Source: Pseudomonadota bacterium (GTDB lineage Bacteria > Pseudomonadota > Alphaproteobacteria > Rhizobiales > Tepidamorphaceae). Taken from it: 64,000 bases of DNA. The notes beneath the pieces were generated by a model. The model did no database searches, had not been told where the DNA came from, and worked only from the letters and a program-made list of their open reading frames with translations. The position numbers were made by a program, and so were the translations under genes. The stretch lies in assembly GCA_023458595.1 (NCBI GenBank), contig JAEWYT010000089.1, positions 3,564-67,563 on the forward strand, in the 5' to 3' direction. Shown here in pieces: positions 27,428 through 35,036 of the stretch; positions within the stretch are counted from its first letter, which is position 1; every line of letters begins with the position of its first letter.

Positions 27428-28795
27428 CTACACCAGCATCGACATCGGCTTCTCGATGAAGCCCTTGAACGCCCCGATCAGCTCGGCGCCGAGTGCCCCG
27501 TCGACGGCGCGGTGGTCGGTGGACAGCGTGCAGGTCATCACCGTGGCGATCGAAACGGCGTGGTCCTTGACGACCGCCCCCTCCTCGCCGGCGCCGACCG
27601 CCAGGATCGTCGCGTGCGGCGGGTTGATGACGGCGGAGAAGTCCTTGATTCCGAACATCCCCAGGTTGGAGACCGCCGTCGAGCCGCCCTGGTATTCCTC
27701 CGGCATCAGCTTGCGCGCCCGCGCGCGAGCGGCGAAATCCTCCATCTCGTTGGAGATCGCCGACAGCGTCTTGATATCGGCGTCGCGCACAACCGGCGTG
27801 ATCAGGCCGCCGGGGATGGAGACGGCGACGCCGACGTCGGCGACCTTGTGCTTCAGGAGCCCGCCGTCGGTCCATGTGACGTTGGCGTCGGGCACGGCCT
27901 TCAGCGCCAGCGCCAGCGCCTTGATGACGAAGTCGTTGACGGACAGCTTGTAGGCCGGGTTGCCGTCGACGACCGGCGCGGCGGCGTTGATATCGGCCCT
28001 CAGCTTCAGGAGCGCGTCGAGCGCGACGTCGACGCTCAGGTAGAAATGCGGAATGGTCGACTTCGCCTCGGTCAGCCGCCGGGCGATGACCTTGCGCATG
28101 TTGTCGAGCGGGACGACGTCGTAGGTGCCCTCCTTGAACAGCGCGCGGACCTTGTCGTCGGACGGCGCCTGGACCGGCGCGGGCCCTGCGGCGGGAGTGG
28201 CGGCCGGACGAGCCGCAGCCTTCGCCCCGCCGCCCGCGGCGGCCGTCTCGACGTCGCGCTTCACCACGCGCCCGTGCGGGCCGGTGCCCGAAATCGCGGA
28301 GAGGTCGAGCCCCTGCTCCCTCGCGAGCCGGCGGGCGAGCGGCGAGGCGAACACGCGGTCGCCGTCATGTCCGTTGGCGCGAGGGGAAGCCGCGGCCGCC
28401 GGAGCGCTCGGCGCGGGAGCCGGCGCAGAGGGCTGCGGTGCGGCCTGCCGTGCGGCCTGCGGAGCGGCGGGCGGTGCGGCCTTCGGCTCCGCGGCCGGAG
28501 CCGGCGCCTTGGGCGCGGCGGTCTCCGCACCCTTGAGCGCGCCCGCGTCCTCGCCTTCGCCGAGCAGGATCGCGATCTTCTGGTTGACCGGCACGTCGGC
28601 GGTGCCGGCCGGCACCAGGATCTTGCCCATCGTGCCCTCGTCGACGGCCTCGACCTCCATCGTGGCCTTGTCGGTCTCGATCTCCGCGATCACGTCGCCG
28701 GGCGCGACGGAGTCGCCTTCCTTGACGAGCCACTTGGCGAGCGTGCCGACTTCCATGGTCGGGGAAAGCGCGGGCATCAGGATGTCGATGGGCAT
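27428..28795 (-). CDS. pdhC: Pyruvate dehydrogenase E2, dihydrolipoamide acetyltransferase
   Basis: The 455-residue E2 core transfers acetyl groups to CoA. A single lipoyl domain at about residues 1-80 carries the lipoylated lysine in ETDKATMEVEAVDEG (Lys near 43). An Ala/Pro-rich linker follows, then the peripheral-subunit-binding domain near residues 145-185, a second linker and the catalytic domain ending with the active-site motif DHRAVDGALG. The long Ala-Pro linkers are normal flexible hinges. It follows the DUF5076 gene by 30 bases. Confidence 0.96.
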   Translation of the reverse strand: MPIDILMPALSPTMEVGTLAKWLVKEGDSVAPGDVIAEIETDKATMEVEAVDEGTMGKILVPAGTADVPVNQKIAILLGEGEDAGALKGAETAAPKAPAPAAEPKAAPPAAPQAARQAAPQPSAPAPAPSAPAAAASPRANGHDGDRVFASPLARRLAREQGLDLSAISGTGPHGRVVKRDVETAAAGGGAKAAARPAATPAAGPAPVQAPSDDKVRALFKEGTYDVVPLDNMRKVIARRLTEAKSTIPHFYLSVDVALDALLKLRADINAAAPVVDGNPAYKLSVNDFVIKALALALKAVPDANVTWTDGGLLKHKVADVGVAVSIPGGLITPVVRDADIKTLSAISNEMEDFAARARARKLMPEEYQGGSTAVSNLGMFGIKDFSAVINPPHATILAVGAGEEGAVVKDHAVSIATVMTCTLSTDHRAVDGALGAELIGAFKGFIEKPMSMLV

Positions 28796-28825
28796 GGTCG
28801 TTTCCGCCTTCGTAAGTTCGTTGAC

Positions 28826-29161
28826 CTACATGACCGCGCCGGTCGTGCCGCTATCGGTCGACCGGTCGAGTTCGGCTTCGAATAGCATCCGCACGCGTGC
28901 CACCACGTCGTCCTCGCTGACGCCGTCCTCCGCCGCGAATATGCGCCCGACGTGACGTGCGACGTCGGCGAGCAGGATCCCCCAGGCGTCCGGCTCCTCG
29001 AACGCGCGCTGCAGCGCGACGTGCAGTCCCCCCTCCACGATCGCGGCGCGGAGCACTTCGACGCCGCCCTTTTCGATCGCCCCGGGAGGAGCGCTCAGAG
29101 CTTCGAATTTCCCGTCCACGGCCTCACCTTCCGACATGTCGCGTTCGCGGAAACGTCTCAT
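28826..29161 (-). CDS. DUF5076-type protein of the PDH operon
   Basis: This small 111-residue acidic protein lies between pdhB and pdhC. The core AIEKGGVEVLRAAIV near residues 28-42 followed by GLHVALQRAF and WGILLADVARHV matches, from memory, the DUF5076 proteins seen at this position in other Hyphomicrobiales. No membrane segment or signal is present. The ATG at 29161 directly follows the pdhB stop (TGAATG) and is preceded by AAGGA, which favours it over ATG 29137. Its placement suggests a PDH-linked accessory or assembly role, but the function is unknown. Confidence 0.85.
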   Translation of the reverse strand: MRRFRERDMSEGEAVDGKFEALSAPPGAIEKGGVEVLRAAIVEGGLHVALQRAFEEPDAWGILLADVARHVGRIFAAEDGVSEDDVVARVRMLFEAELDRSTDSGTTGAVM

Positions 29162-30574
29162 TCAGTCCTTGTATGTGACGGCTTTGACCGCCTCGATGAC
29201 ATCCTTCACCGAGGGCAGCGCCAGCTTTTCGAGATTGGCCGCGTAGGGCATCGGCACGTCCTTGCCGGTGACGCGCAGGACCGGCGCGTCGAGCCAGTCG
29301 AAGGCCTTGTCCATCAGCTGCGCGGCGATCTCCGAGGACACCGACGCCTGCGGCCAGCCCTCCTCGACCGTGACGCAGCGGCCCGTCTTCTTGACCGACG
29401 CCACGATCGTCGCGACGTCCATCGGCCGGATGGTTCTGAGATCGATCACCTCGGCGTCGATCCCCTCGGCCCTGAGTTCGTCGGCGGCCTTCAGCGCGTA
29501 GGTCATGCCGATGCCCCACGAGACGATCGTCGCGTCCGCGCCGGCCCTGGCGATCTTCGCCTTGCCGATCGGCAGCACGTAGTCGTCCATCAGCGGCACC
29601 GGGAAGGTATGGCCGTAGAGGATCTCGTTCTCCAGGAACACGACCGGATTGGGATCCCGGATCGCGGCCTTGAGCAGGCCCTTGGCGTCGGCGGCCGAAT
29701 GCGGCTGGATCACGGTGAGGCCCGGCACGTGGCCGTACCAGGACGCGTAGTCCTGGCTGTGCTGGGCGGCGACGCGGGATGCCGCGCCGTTCGGCCCCCG
29801 GAACACGATCGAGCAGGTGACCTGCCCGCCCGACATGTAGTGCGTCTTGGCGGCCGAATTGATGATGTGGTCCATCGCCTGCATGGCGAAGTTGAAGGTC
29901 ATGAACTCGACGACGGGTTTCAGGCCCGCCATCGCCGCGCCGACGCCGAGGCCCGCGAAGCCGTGCTCGGTGATCGGCGTGTCGACGACCCTGCGCGGGC
30001 CGAACTCGTCGAGCAGCCCCTGCGAGACCTTGTAGGCGCCCTGGTATTCGGCGACCTCCTCGCCCATCAGGAACACCGTCTCGTCGCGGCGCATCTCCTC
30101 GGCCATGGCGTCGCGCAGCGCCTCGCGCACGGTCATCTCGACCATCTGCGTGCCTTCGGGAACCTCCGGCGGGGCCTCGGGCGTCTCGTCGGGGCGCACC
30201 TGCGTCGACAGCGCCGGCCTGGCGGCGGGCGCAGGAGCGGCCTGCGGCACCGGTGCCGGCTCGGGCTCGGGCACCGCCGGCGCGGGAGCGGCGGGAGCGG
30301 CCGCCGCGCCGGAAAGCGCGTCGGCATCCTCGCCGTCGGCCAGGATCACCGCGATCGGGGTGTTGACCTTCACGCCCTCGGTGCCTTCGGGAACGAGGAT
30401 CCTGCCGAGCGTGCCCTCGTCGACCGCCTCGACCTCCATCGTCGCCTTGTCGGTCTCGATCTCGGCGATGACGTCGCCCGAGGCGACGGCGTCGCCTTCC
30501 TTCTTGACCCACTTCGACAGCGTGCCCTCTTCCATCGTCGGGGAAAGGGCGGGCATCAGTACCTGTACCGGCAT
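29162..30574 (-). CDS. pdhB: Pyruvate dehydrogenase E1 beta with N-terminal lipoyl domain
   Basis: The 470-residue E1 beta carries its own lipoyl domain at residues 1-80, with the lysine in ETDKATMEVEAVDEG, then an Ala/Pro-rich linker to about residue 140 and a transketolase-like E1 beta domain (VREALRDAMAEEM onward). E1 beta pairs with PdhA to decarboxylate pyruvate with ThDP. The lipoyl extension is characteristic of alphaproteobacterial PDH. It starts 19 bases after pdhA and is followed immediately by the DUF5076 gene. Confidence 0.96.
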   Translation of the reverse strand: MPVQVLMPALSPTMEEGTLSKWVKKEGDAVASGDVIAEIETDKATMEVEAVDEGTLGRILVPEGTEGVKVNTPIAVILADGEDADALSGAAAAPAAPAPAVPEPEPAPVPQAAPAPAARPALSTQVRPDETPEAPPEVPEGTQMVEMTVREALRDAMAEEMRRDETVFLMGEEVAEYQGAYKVSQGLLDEFGPRRVVDTPITEHGFAGLGVGAAMAGLKPVVEFMTFNFAMQAMDHIINSAAKTHYMSGGQVTCSIVFRGPNGAASRVAAQHSQDYASWYGHVPGLTVIQPHSAADAKGLLKAAIRDPNPVVFLENEILYGHTFPVPLMDDYVLPIGKAKIARAGADATIVSWGIGMTYALKAADELRAEGIDAEVIDLRTIRPMDVATIVASVKKTGRCVTVEEGWPQASVSSEIAAQLMDKAFDWLDAPVLRVTGKDVPMPYAANLEKLALPSVKDVIEAVKAVTYKD

Positions 30575-30593
30575 GTGTCGTCCCTCCCCGGCC

Positions 30594-31694
30594 CTAGCGC
30601 AGCACGTCGGTCCAGAGCTCGGAGGCGTCCGGCTCGGGATCGGTCTGGGCGAACTCGGCGGCCTCGTTGACGATCGCGCGCACGTCCCGGTCTATGTCCT
30701 TCAGGGCGTCCTCCCCGACCGCGTGCTCCTCCGTGAGGCGCGCCTTCACCTGCTCGATCGGGTCGTGCTCCTGCCGCATCTTCTGGACTTCCTCCTTGGA
30801 GCGGTACTTGGCCGGATCCGACATCGAGTGGCCGCGATACCGGTAGGTGAGCATCTCCAGGATGAACGGCCCATTGCCCGACCGGCACCATTCCGCCGCT
30901 TCCTCGCCGGCGGCGTGCACCGCGCGCACGTCCATGCCGTCGACCTGCTTGCCGGGAATCTCGAAGGAGGCGCCGCGATGCGACAGGTCAGTCGTCGCCG
31001 AGGCGCGGGCGATGCTCGTGCCCATGCCGTACTTGTTGTTCTCGATCACGTAGACGACCGGCAGCTTCCACAGCTTCGCCATGTTGAAGCTCTCGTAGAC
31101 CTGGCCCTGGTTGGCCGCGCCGTCGCCGAAGTAGGTGTAGCTGACGTTGTCGTTGCCGCGGTACTTGTTGGCGAAGGCGAGGCCCGTGCCGAGCGACACC
31201 TGCCCGCCGACGATGCCGTGCCCGCCGAAGAAGCCCTTCTCGACGGAGAACATGTGCATCGAGCCGCCCTTGCCCTTGGAATAGCCGCCACGCCGCCCGG
31301 TGAGCTCGGCCATGACGCCCTTCGGATCCATGCCGCAGGCGAGCATGTGGCCGTGGTCACGGTATCCGGTGATGACCTGGTCGCCCTCCCTGGCGACCAT
31401 CTGCATGCCGACGACGACGGCTTCCTGGCCGATGTAGAGATGGCAGAAGCCGCCGATGAGGCCCATGCCGTACATCTGGCCGGCCTTTTCCTCGAAGCGC
31501 CGGATCAGCAGCATCTCGCGATAGGCTTCCAGCTCCTGGTCCCTGGTGAAATCGGAAGCCGGGCTGCCGCGCAGCGACGTCTTCGCCGCGCCGCGCGATT
31601 TCGCCGCGCCCTTGCCCGCCGGCTCCGCTTTCGATCTTGCCTGGGATTTCGCCGCCGCCGCGCGACGGGAGCCGGATTTGGCGCGAGCCGCCAT
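30594..31694 (-). CDS. pdhA: Pyruvate dehydrogenase E1 alpha
   Basis: The 366-residue E1 alpha binds thiamine diphosphate through the GDGAANQGQVYESFNMAK motif near residues 190-207, ending in IENN. The start of the catalytic domain is YREMLLIRRFEEKAGQMYGMG near residue 57. The phosphorylation-loop-like RYRGHSMSDP is near residue 288. The first 45 or so residues are a Lys/Arg/Ala/Ser-rich low-complexity tail that looks disordered. First gene of the pdhA-pdhB-DUF5076-pdhC operon. Confidence 0.96.
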   Translation of the reverse strand: MAARAKSGSRRAAAAKSQARSKAEPAGKGAAKSRGAAKTSLRGSPASDFTRDQELEAYREMLLIRRFEEKAGQMYGMGLIGGFCHLYIGQEAVVVGMQMVAREGDQVITGYRDHGHMLACGMDPKGVMAELTGRRGGYSKGKGGSMHMFSVEKGFFGGHGIVGGQVSLGTGLAFANKYRGNDNVSYTYFGDGAANQGQVYESFNMAKLWKLPVVYVIENNKYGMGTSIARASATTDLSHRGASFEIPGKQVDGMDVRAVHAAGEEAAEWCRSGNGPFILEMLTYRYRGHSMSDPAKYRSKEEVQKMRQEHDPIEQVKARLTEEHAVGEDALKDIDRDVRAIVNEAAEFAQTDPEPDASELWTDVLR

Positions 31695-31769
31695 ACGAGA
31701 CCTCCCTGGGTACCCACTTGTTGCTCAAGAAGTAGCGTACCCGCGATCGGAAAACCAGTGACAGCGGTA

Positions 31770-31785
31770 ATTTCGATCGCGAAAT
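31770..31785. promoter_or_regulatory. Inverted repeat upstream of pdhA, possible operator
   Basis: ATTTCG and CGAAAT arms flank ATCG, in an AT-rich stretch about 75 bases upstream of the pdhA ATG where its promoter should lie. It may be a regulator site. This is inference from symmetry and position. Confidence 0.3.
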
Positions 31786-31815
31786 AATTATTTGAAATAT
31801 CGAAGAAAATCGACT

Positions 31816-31836
31816 TTTAACTGCAGCTCAGTTAAA
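31816..31836. other. Inverted repeat between ftsB-like gene and pdhA
   Basis: TTTAACTG and CAGTTAAA form 8-base arms around CAGCT, starting about 20 bases after the ftsB-like stop on the minus strand. It could be a weak terminator or, given its position in the pdhA upstream region, an operator. Confidence 0.35.
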
Positions 31837-31855
31837 TCCGAAGCCGCGGTGCGGG

Positions 31856-32170
31856 TCAGTGCTGGCCCCGCATGATCACGATATCGTTGGGGTGCGCCAC
31901 ATTCAGGAGCGCGCGGGCGCGTTCCTCGAGCATGTCGGGATCGAGACTCTCGGGCCGCAGCAGCGACACGTGCTGCTCGAGCATCTCGCGTTCCGCGCGC
32001 AAGTCGCCGAGCTGCTTCTGGAGCTCGGCGACTTCGAGCTGCAGCTGCTGCGAGGCATAGAAGCCGCGGGCGCCGGTGAAGCCGTGGTAGACGAAATAGC
32101 CGATGACGGCGACGCCGATCAGCGGCACCAGGAAACCCTTCGTCGAGGATCGGACCGTGCGCCTCGCCAT
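31856..32170 (-). CDS. Septum formation initiator family protein (FtsB/DivIC-like)
   Basis: The 104-residue bitopic protein has a short basic cytoplasmic start, one membrane span near residues 14-30 (LVPLIGVAVIGYFVYHGF), and a coiled coil near 37-68 rich in Leu/Glu. It fits the FtsB/DivIC family that links FtsL and FtsQ in the divisome. In alphaproteobacteria it commonly sits between eno and pdhA, as here. A perfect CtrA motif lies about 52 bases upstream, suggesting cell-cycle control. Confidence 0.9.
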   Translation of the reverse strand: MARRTVRSSTKGFLVPLIGVAVIGYFVYHGFTGARGFYASQQLQLEVAELQKQLGDLRAEREMLEQHVSLLRPESLDPDMLEERARALLNVAHPNDIVIMRGQH

Positions 32171-32221
32171 GACAGAAAATCCCCGCGTCGAACCCGTCGG
32201 CGCGACTTTCGGCCATACGCG

Positions 32222-32238
32222 TTAAGGGCTGATTAACC
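32222..32238. promoter_or_regulatory. CtrA binding motif upstream of ftsB-like gene
   Basis: The sequence is TTAA, seven bases, then TTAACC, which matches the alphaproteobacterial CtrA consensus TTAA-N7-TTAAC exactly. It is about 52 bases upstream of the ftsB-like ATG. CtrA is the master cell-cycle regulator known to control division genes in this class. Confidence 0.6.
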
Positions 32239-32288
32239 GTCGAGCACGGCCGCACGATTTCGCACGGGGCGATGCTCCGCCTTCCGCC

Positions 32289-32311
32289 ATGGCCGGGCTC
32301 GTCCCGGCCAT
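32289..32311. repeat. Rhizobial-type palindromic element
   Basis: ATGGCCGGG and CCCGGCCAT form a perfect 9-base stem around CTCGT. I recall near-identical palindromes dispersed in intergenic regions of many Hyphomicrobiales genomes. It lies between eno and the ftsB-like gene and may protect the eno mRNA end. Only one copy was seen in this window. Confidence 0.6.
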
Positions 32312-32400
32312 CCGTGGTTGCGGCGACGGACCCGTCGCTCCGGCCCCTGTTCGCAGGAGCGAACGGGAGGGGACCGCGCAATCGCGGGATACGGCTGCGC

Positions 32401-33675
32401 CTACCCCTTCAGCGCCGACTTGCCGGCATAGACGGCGGTCACGCCCAGTTCCTCCTCGATCCTGAGGAGCTGGTTGTACTTCGCCAGCCGGTCGGAGCGG
32501 GCGAGCGAGCCGGTCTTGATCTGCCCGCAATTGGTCGCGACCGCGAGATCGGCGATGGTCGAATCCTCCGTCTCGCCGGAGCGATGCGACATCACCACGC
32601 GGTAGGCCGCCCGGTGCGCCATGTCGACGGCTTCGAGCGTCTCGGTCAGCGAGCCTATCTGGTTCACCTTGACCAGGATCGCATTGGCGGTGCCCTCCTC
32701 GATGCCGCGCTTCAGGCGCTCGGTGTTGGTGACGAACAGATCGTCACCGACGAGCTGGCAGCGCTCGCCGATCGTGTCGGTCAGCATCTTCCAGCCGCGC
32801 CAGTCGTCCTCGGCCATGCCGTCCTCGATCGAGGCGATCGGGTAGGCATCGGCCAGTTCGGCGAGATAGGCGACCATGTGCTCGGGATTGAGCACCTTGC
32901 CCTCGCCCTTCAGGTGATAACGGTCGTTCTCGAACATCTCGGTGGAGGCGACGTCGAGCGCGAGCACGACGTCCTCGCCGGGCTTCAGCCCCGCATTCTC
33001 GATCGACTTCATGATGAAATCGAGCGCCTCGTGCGCCGAGCTGAGGTTCGGGGCGAAGCCGCCCTCGTCGCCGACGTTCGTGTTGTGGCCGGCGTCCTTC
33101 AAACCGCTTTTCAGCGTGTGGAACACCTCCGCCCCCATGCGCAGGCCCTCGGCAAAGCTGTCGGCGCCGACCGGCATGATCATGAATTCCTGGATGTCGA
33201 TCGGATTGTCGGCATGCGCGCCGCCGTTGACGATGTTCATCATCGGAACGGGCAGCACGCGGGCGTTGACGCCGCCGACGTAGCGGTAGAGCGGCAGGCC
33301 GGTCGCATCCGCCGCCGCCCTGGCGACGGCGAGCGACACGCCGAGGATCGCGTTGGCGCCGAGCCGGCTCTTGTTCGGCGTGCCGTCGATATCCTTCAGC
33401 ACCTCGTCGATATGGACCTGCTCCTCGGCGTCCATGCCCGACAGCGCGTCGAAGATCTCGCCGTTCACCGCGTCGACCGCCTGCCGGACGCCCTTGCCGA
33501 GATACCGCTTGCCGCCGTCGCGCAGTTCGACCGCCTCGTGCGCGCCGGTCGACGCGCCCGACGGCACGGCGGCACGGCCGGCGGTGCCGTCCTCCAGCAC
33601 GACGTCGACTTCCACGGTCGGATTGCCGCGGCTGTCGAGGATCTCGCGGCCGACGATGTCGATGATGGCAGTCAT
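32401..33675 (-). CDS. eno: Enolase
   Basis: The 424-residue glycolytic enzyme interconverts 2-phosphoglycerate and phosphoenolpyruvate. It begins MTAIIDIVGREILDSRGNPT, the classical enolase N-terminus, and contains the SGAST loop near residue 40, the metal ligands in ALDVASTE and SIEDGMAEDDW, the catalytic lysine in ILVKVNQIGSLTET and the SHRSGETED signature near residue 365. Length is standard. It is divergent from queF. Confidence 0.98.
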   Translation of the reverse strand: MTAIIDIVGREILDSRGNPTVEVDVVLEDGTAGRAAVPSGASTGAHEAVELRDGGKRYLGKGVRQAVDAVNGEIFDALSGMDAEEQVHIDEVLKDIDGTPNKSRLGANAILGVSLAVARAAADATGLPLYRYVGGVNARVLPVPMMNIVNGGAHADNPIDIQEFMIMPVGADSFAEGLRMGAEVFHTLKSGLKDAGHNTNVGDEGGFAPNLSSAHEALDFIMKSIENAGLKPGEDVVLALDVASTEMFENDRYHLKGEGKVLNPEHMVAYLAELADAYPIASIEDGMAEDDWRGWKMLTDTIGERCQLVGDDLFVTNTERLKRGIEEGTANAILVKVNQIGSLTETLEAVDMAHRAAYRVVMSHRSGETEDSTIADLAVATNCGQIKTGSLARSDRLAKYNQLLRIEEELGVTAVYAGKSALKG

Positions 33676-33819
33676 TTTCGTCCCTTCCGGTGCTCGAAAC
33701 CTTCCCGCCGCCGCTAATAGCCGAGCGCCACACCGCTGGAAAGGCCCGCGCGCGCCATAATCCATGACTTGCGCGCAAGACGCCGTTGCGCCAGCTATTG
33801 GCGCCGAGGAGTTCCGCCC

Positions 33820-34272
33820 ATGTCCGACGAAAACCCGCAGCTCGGCCGCAAGGTCGCGATACCCGCCTCGCCGGAGGAGGCCGTGCTCGACCGCGTTGCC
33901 AATCCGCATGCCGACACCGACTACGTCACCCGCTTCACCTGCCCCGAATTCACCTCGCTCTGCCCGGTGACCGGCCAGCCGGACTTCGCCCACCTCGTCA
34001 TCGACTACGTGCCGGACAGGTGGCTGGTCGAGTCGAAGTCCCTGAAACTGTTCCTGTTCTCGTTCCGCAACCACGCCGCCTTCCATGAAGGCTGCACCGT
34101 CGCCATCGGCAAGCGGCTGGTCGAGCGGCTGGAGCCGCGCTGGCTCCGCATCGGCGGCTACTGGTACCCCCGCGGCGGCATCCCGATCGACGTGTTCTGG
34201 CAGACGGGAAAGGCGCCGGAGGGGCTATGGGTGCCGGATCAGGGCGTTTCGCCGTATCGCGGGCGGGGGTGA
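33820..34272 (+). CDS. queF: NADPH-dependent preQ0 reductase
   Basis: The 150-residue unimodular QueF reduces 7-cyano-7-deazaguanine to preQ1 in queuosine biosynthesis. The catalytic cysteine is in FTSLCPVTG near residue 52, the family motif ESKSLKLFLFSFRNH lies near residues 73-87, and an HE pair follows. ATG 33820 is preceded by GAGGAG. It is an isolated plus-strand gene between minus-strand genes, divergent from eno. I found no convincing preQ1 riboswitch upstream. Confidence 0.96.
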   Translation: MSDENPQLGRKVAIPASPEEAVLDRVANPHADTDYVTRFTCPEFTSLCPVTGQPDFAHLVIDYVPDRWLVESKSLKLFLFSFRNHAAFHEGCTVAIGKRLVERLEPRWLRIGGYWYPRGGIPIDVFWQTGKAPEGLWVPDQGVSPYRGRG

Positions 34273-34374
34273 GGCGCGGTCCGCGCCAGCGGACGAAACG
34301 CATCGCATTTCGAGCAACGAACGCCCGAGGCTCGAGCCGAGGGCCGGACGGGGCCTCCCCCTCCCCCGCTGATG

Positions 34375-34447
34375 TCCGCGCAAAGCGGGAATCGGATTGC
34401 CTGGGGCAGGGCCGAGCCTCGATCAGAGGGCCCCGCCGCTTGCGGGG
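34375..34447. repeat. Pair of REP-like palindromes, head-to-head
   Basis: The first unit at 34375-34390 (TCCGC, GCAAA loop, GCGGGA) is imperfect. The second at 34431-34447 (CCCCGC, CGCTT loop, GCGGGG) is followed by AAATGAGCGG. The pair matches in layout and flanks the better-preserved pair at 51927-52003. It lies between the convergent queF and isochorismatase-like genes. Confidence 0.55.
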
Positions 34448-34483
34448 AAATGAGCGGAAGGGGAAAGGTTCGAAAAACCGGCG

Positions 34484-35032
34484 TCAGATATCGGCAAGAA
34501 CCCCATCCACCGTCCCGATCTGCGCGAATTCCCCGGACAGGATCGCCAGTTCCACCTCGTGAACCGTGCGTGCCGGCACCATCTCCCCGCCCGGGGCGCG
34601 CCGGTCGAAGGTGAAGCAGGCGTCGGCGGCGAGCGTGACGGCGAAACCGAGGTTCGCCGCCATCCGCGTCGTCGTGGAGACGCAGTGGTCGGTCGTCACG
34701 CCGGCGATGACCAGGCGGCCTATACCCTTGTCCCGCAACAGCTTTTCGAGACCGGTGCCGATGAAGGCCGAATTGACCGATTTCACGATCACGGGCTCGC
34801 CCGGCAGGGGAACGGCGAAGGCCATGACGGCGTTGCCCGCCTCGCCCGGCGCGAGCAGCGAGCCCGGCTCGACGGAATCGTGGCGCACTTGGATGACCGG
34901 CAGGCCGGCCTCGCGGAAGCCCGCGAGCAGACGCGCGGCATTGCCCTCCGCGTGGCCGTTGTTGCGCGGGCCCATGCGGGCGTCGTGGAAGGCTTCCTGA
35001 TAGTCGATCAGCAGAAGGGTCGGCCCGTCCAA
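34484..35032 (-). CDS. Isochorismatase-family cysteine hydrolase
   Basis: The 182-residue protein has the catalytic triad of the family: Asp in LLLIDYQ near residue 10, Lys in VKSVNSAF near residue 85 and Cys in GVTTDHCVSTTTRMA near residue 118. Relatives hydrolyse N-carbamoylsarcosine, nicotinamide, isochorismate or ureidoacrylate; the sequence alone does not fix the substrate. The only in-frame start at this end is TTG 35032, four bases after the kdsA stop, so expression likely depends on coupling to kdsA. Confidence 0.85.
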   Translation of the reverse strand: MDGPTLLLIDYQEAFHDARMGPRNNGHAEGNAARLLAGFREAGLPVIQVRHDSVEPGSLLAPGEAGNAVMAFAVPLPGEPVIVKSVNSAFIGTGLEKLLRDKGIGRLVIAGVTTDHCVSTTTRMAANLGFAVTLAADACFTFDRRAPGGEMVPARTVHEVELAILSGEFAQIGTVDGVLADI

Positions 35033-35036
35033 TGGG

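Noticed and set aside
33676..33819. preQ1 riboswitch upstream of queF
   Set aside because: I could not find the preQ1-I or preQ1-II core in this gap.
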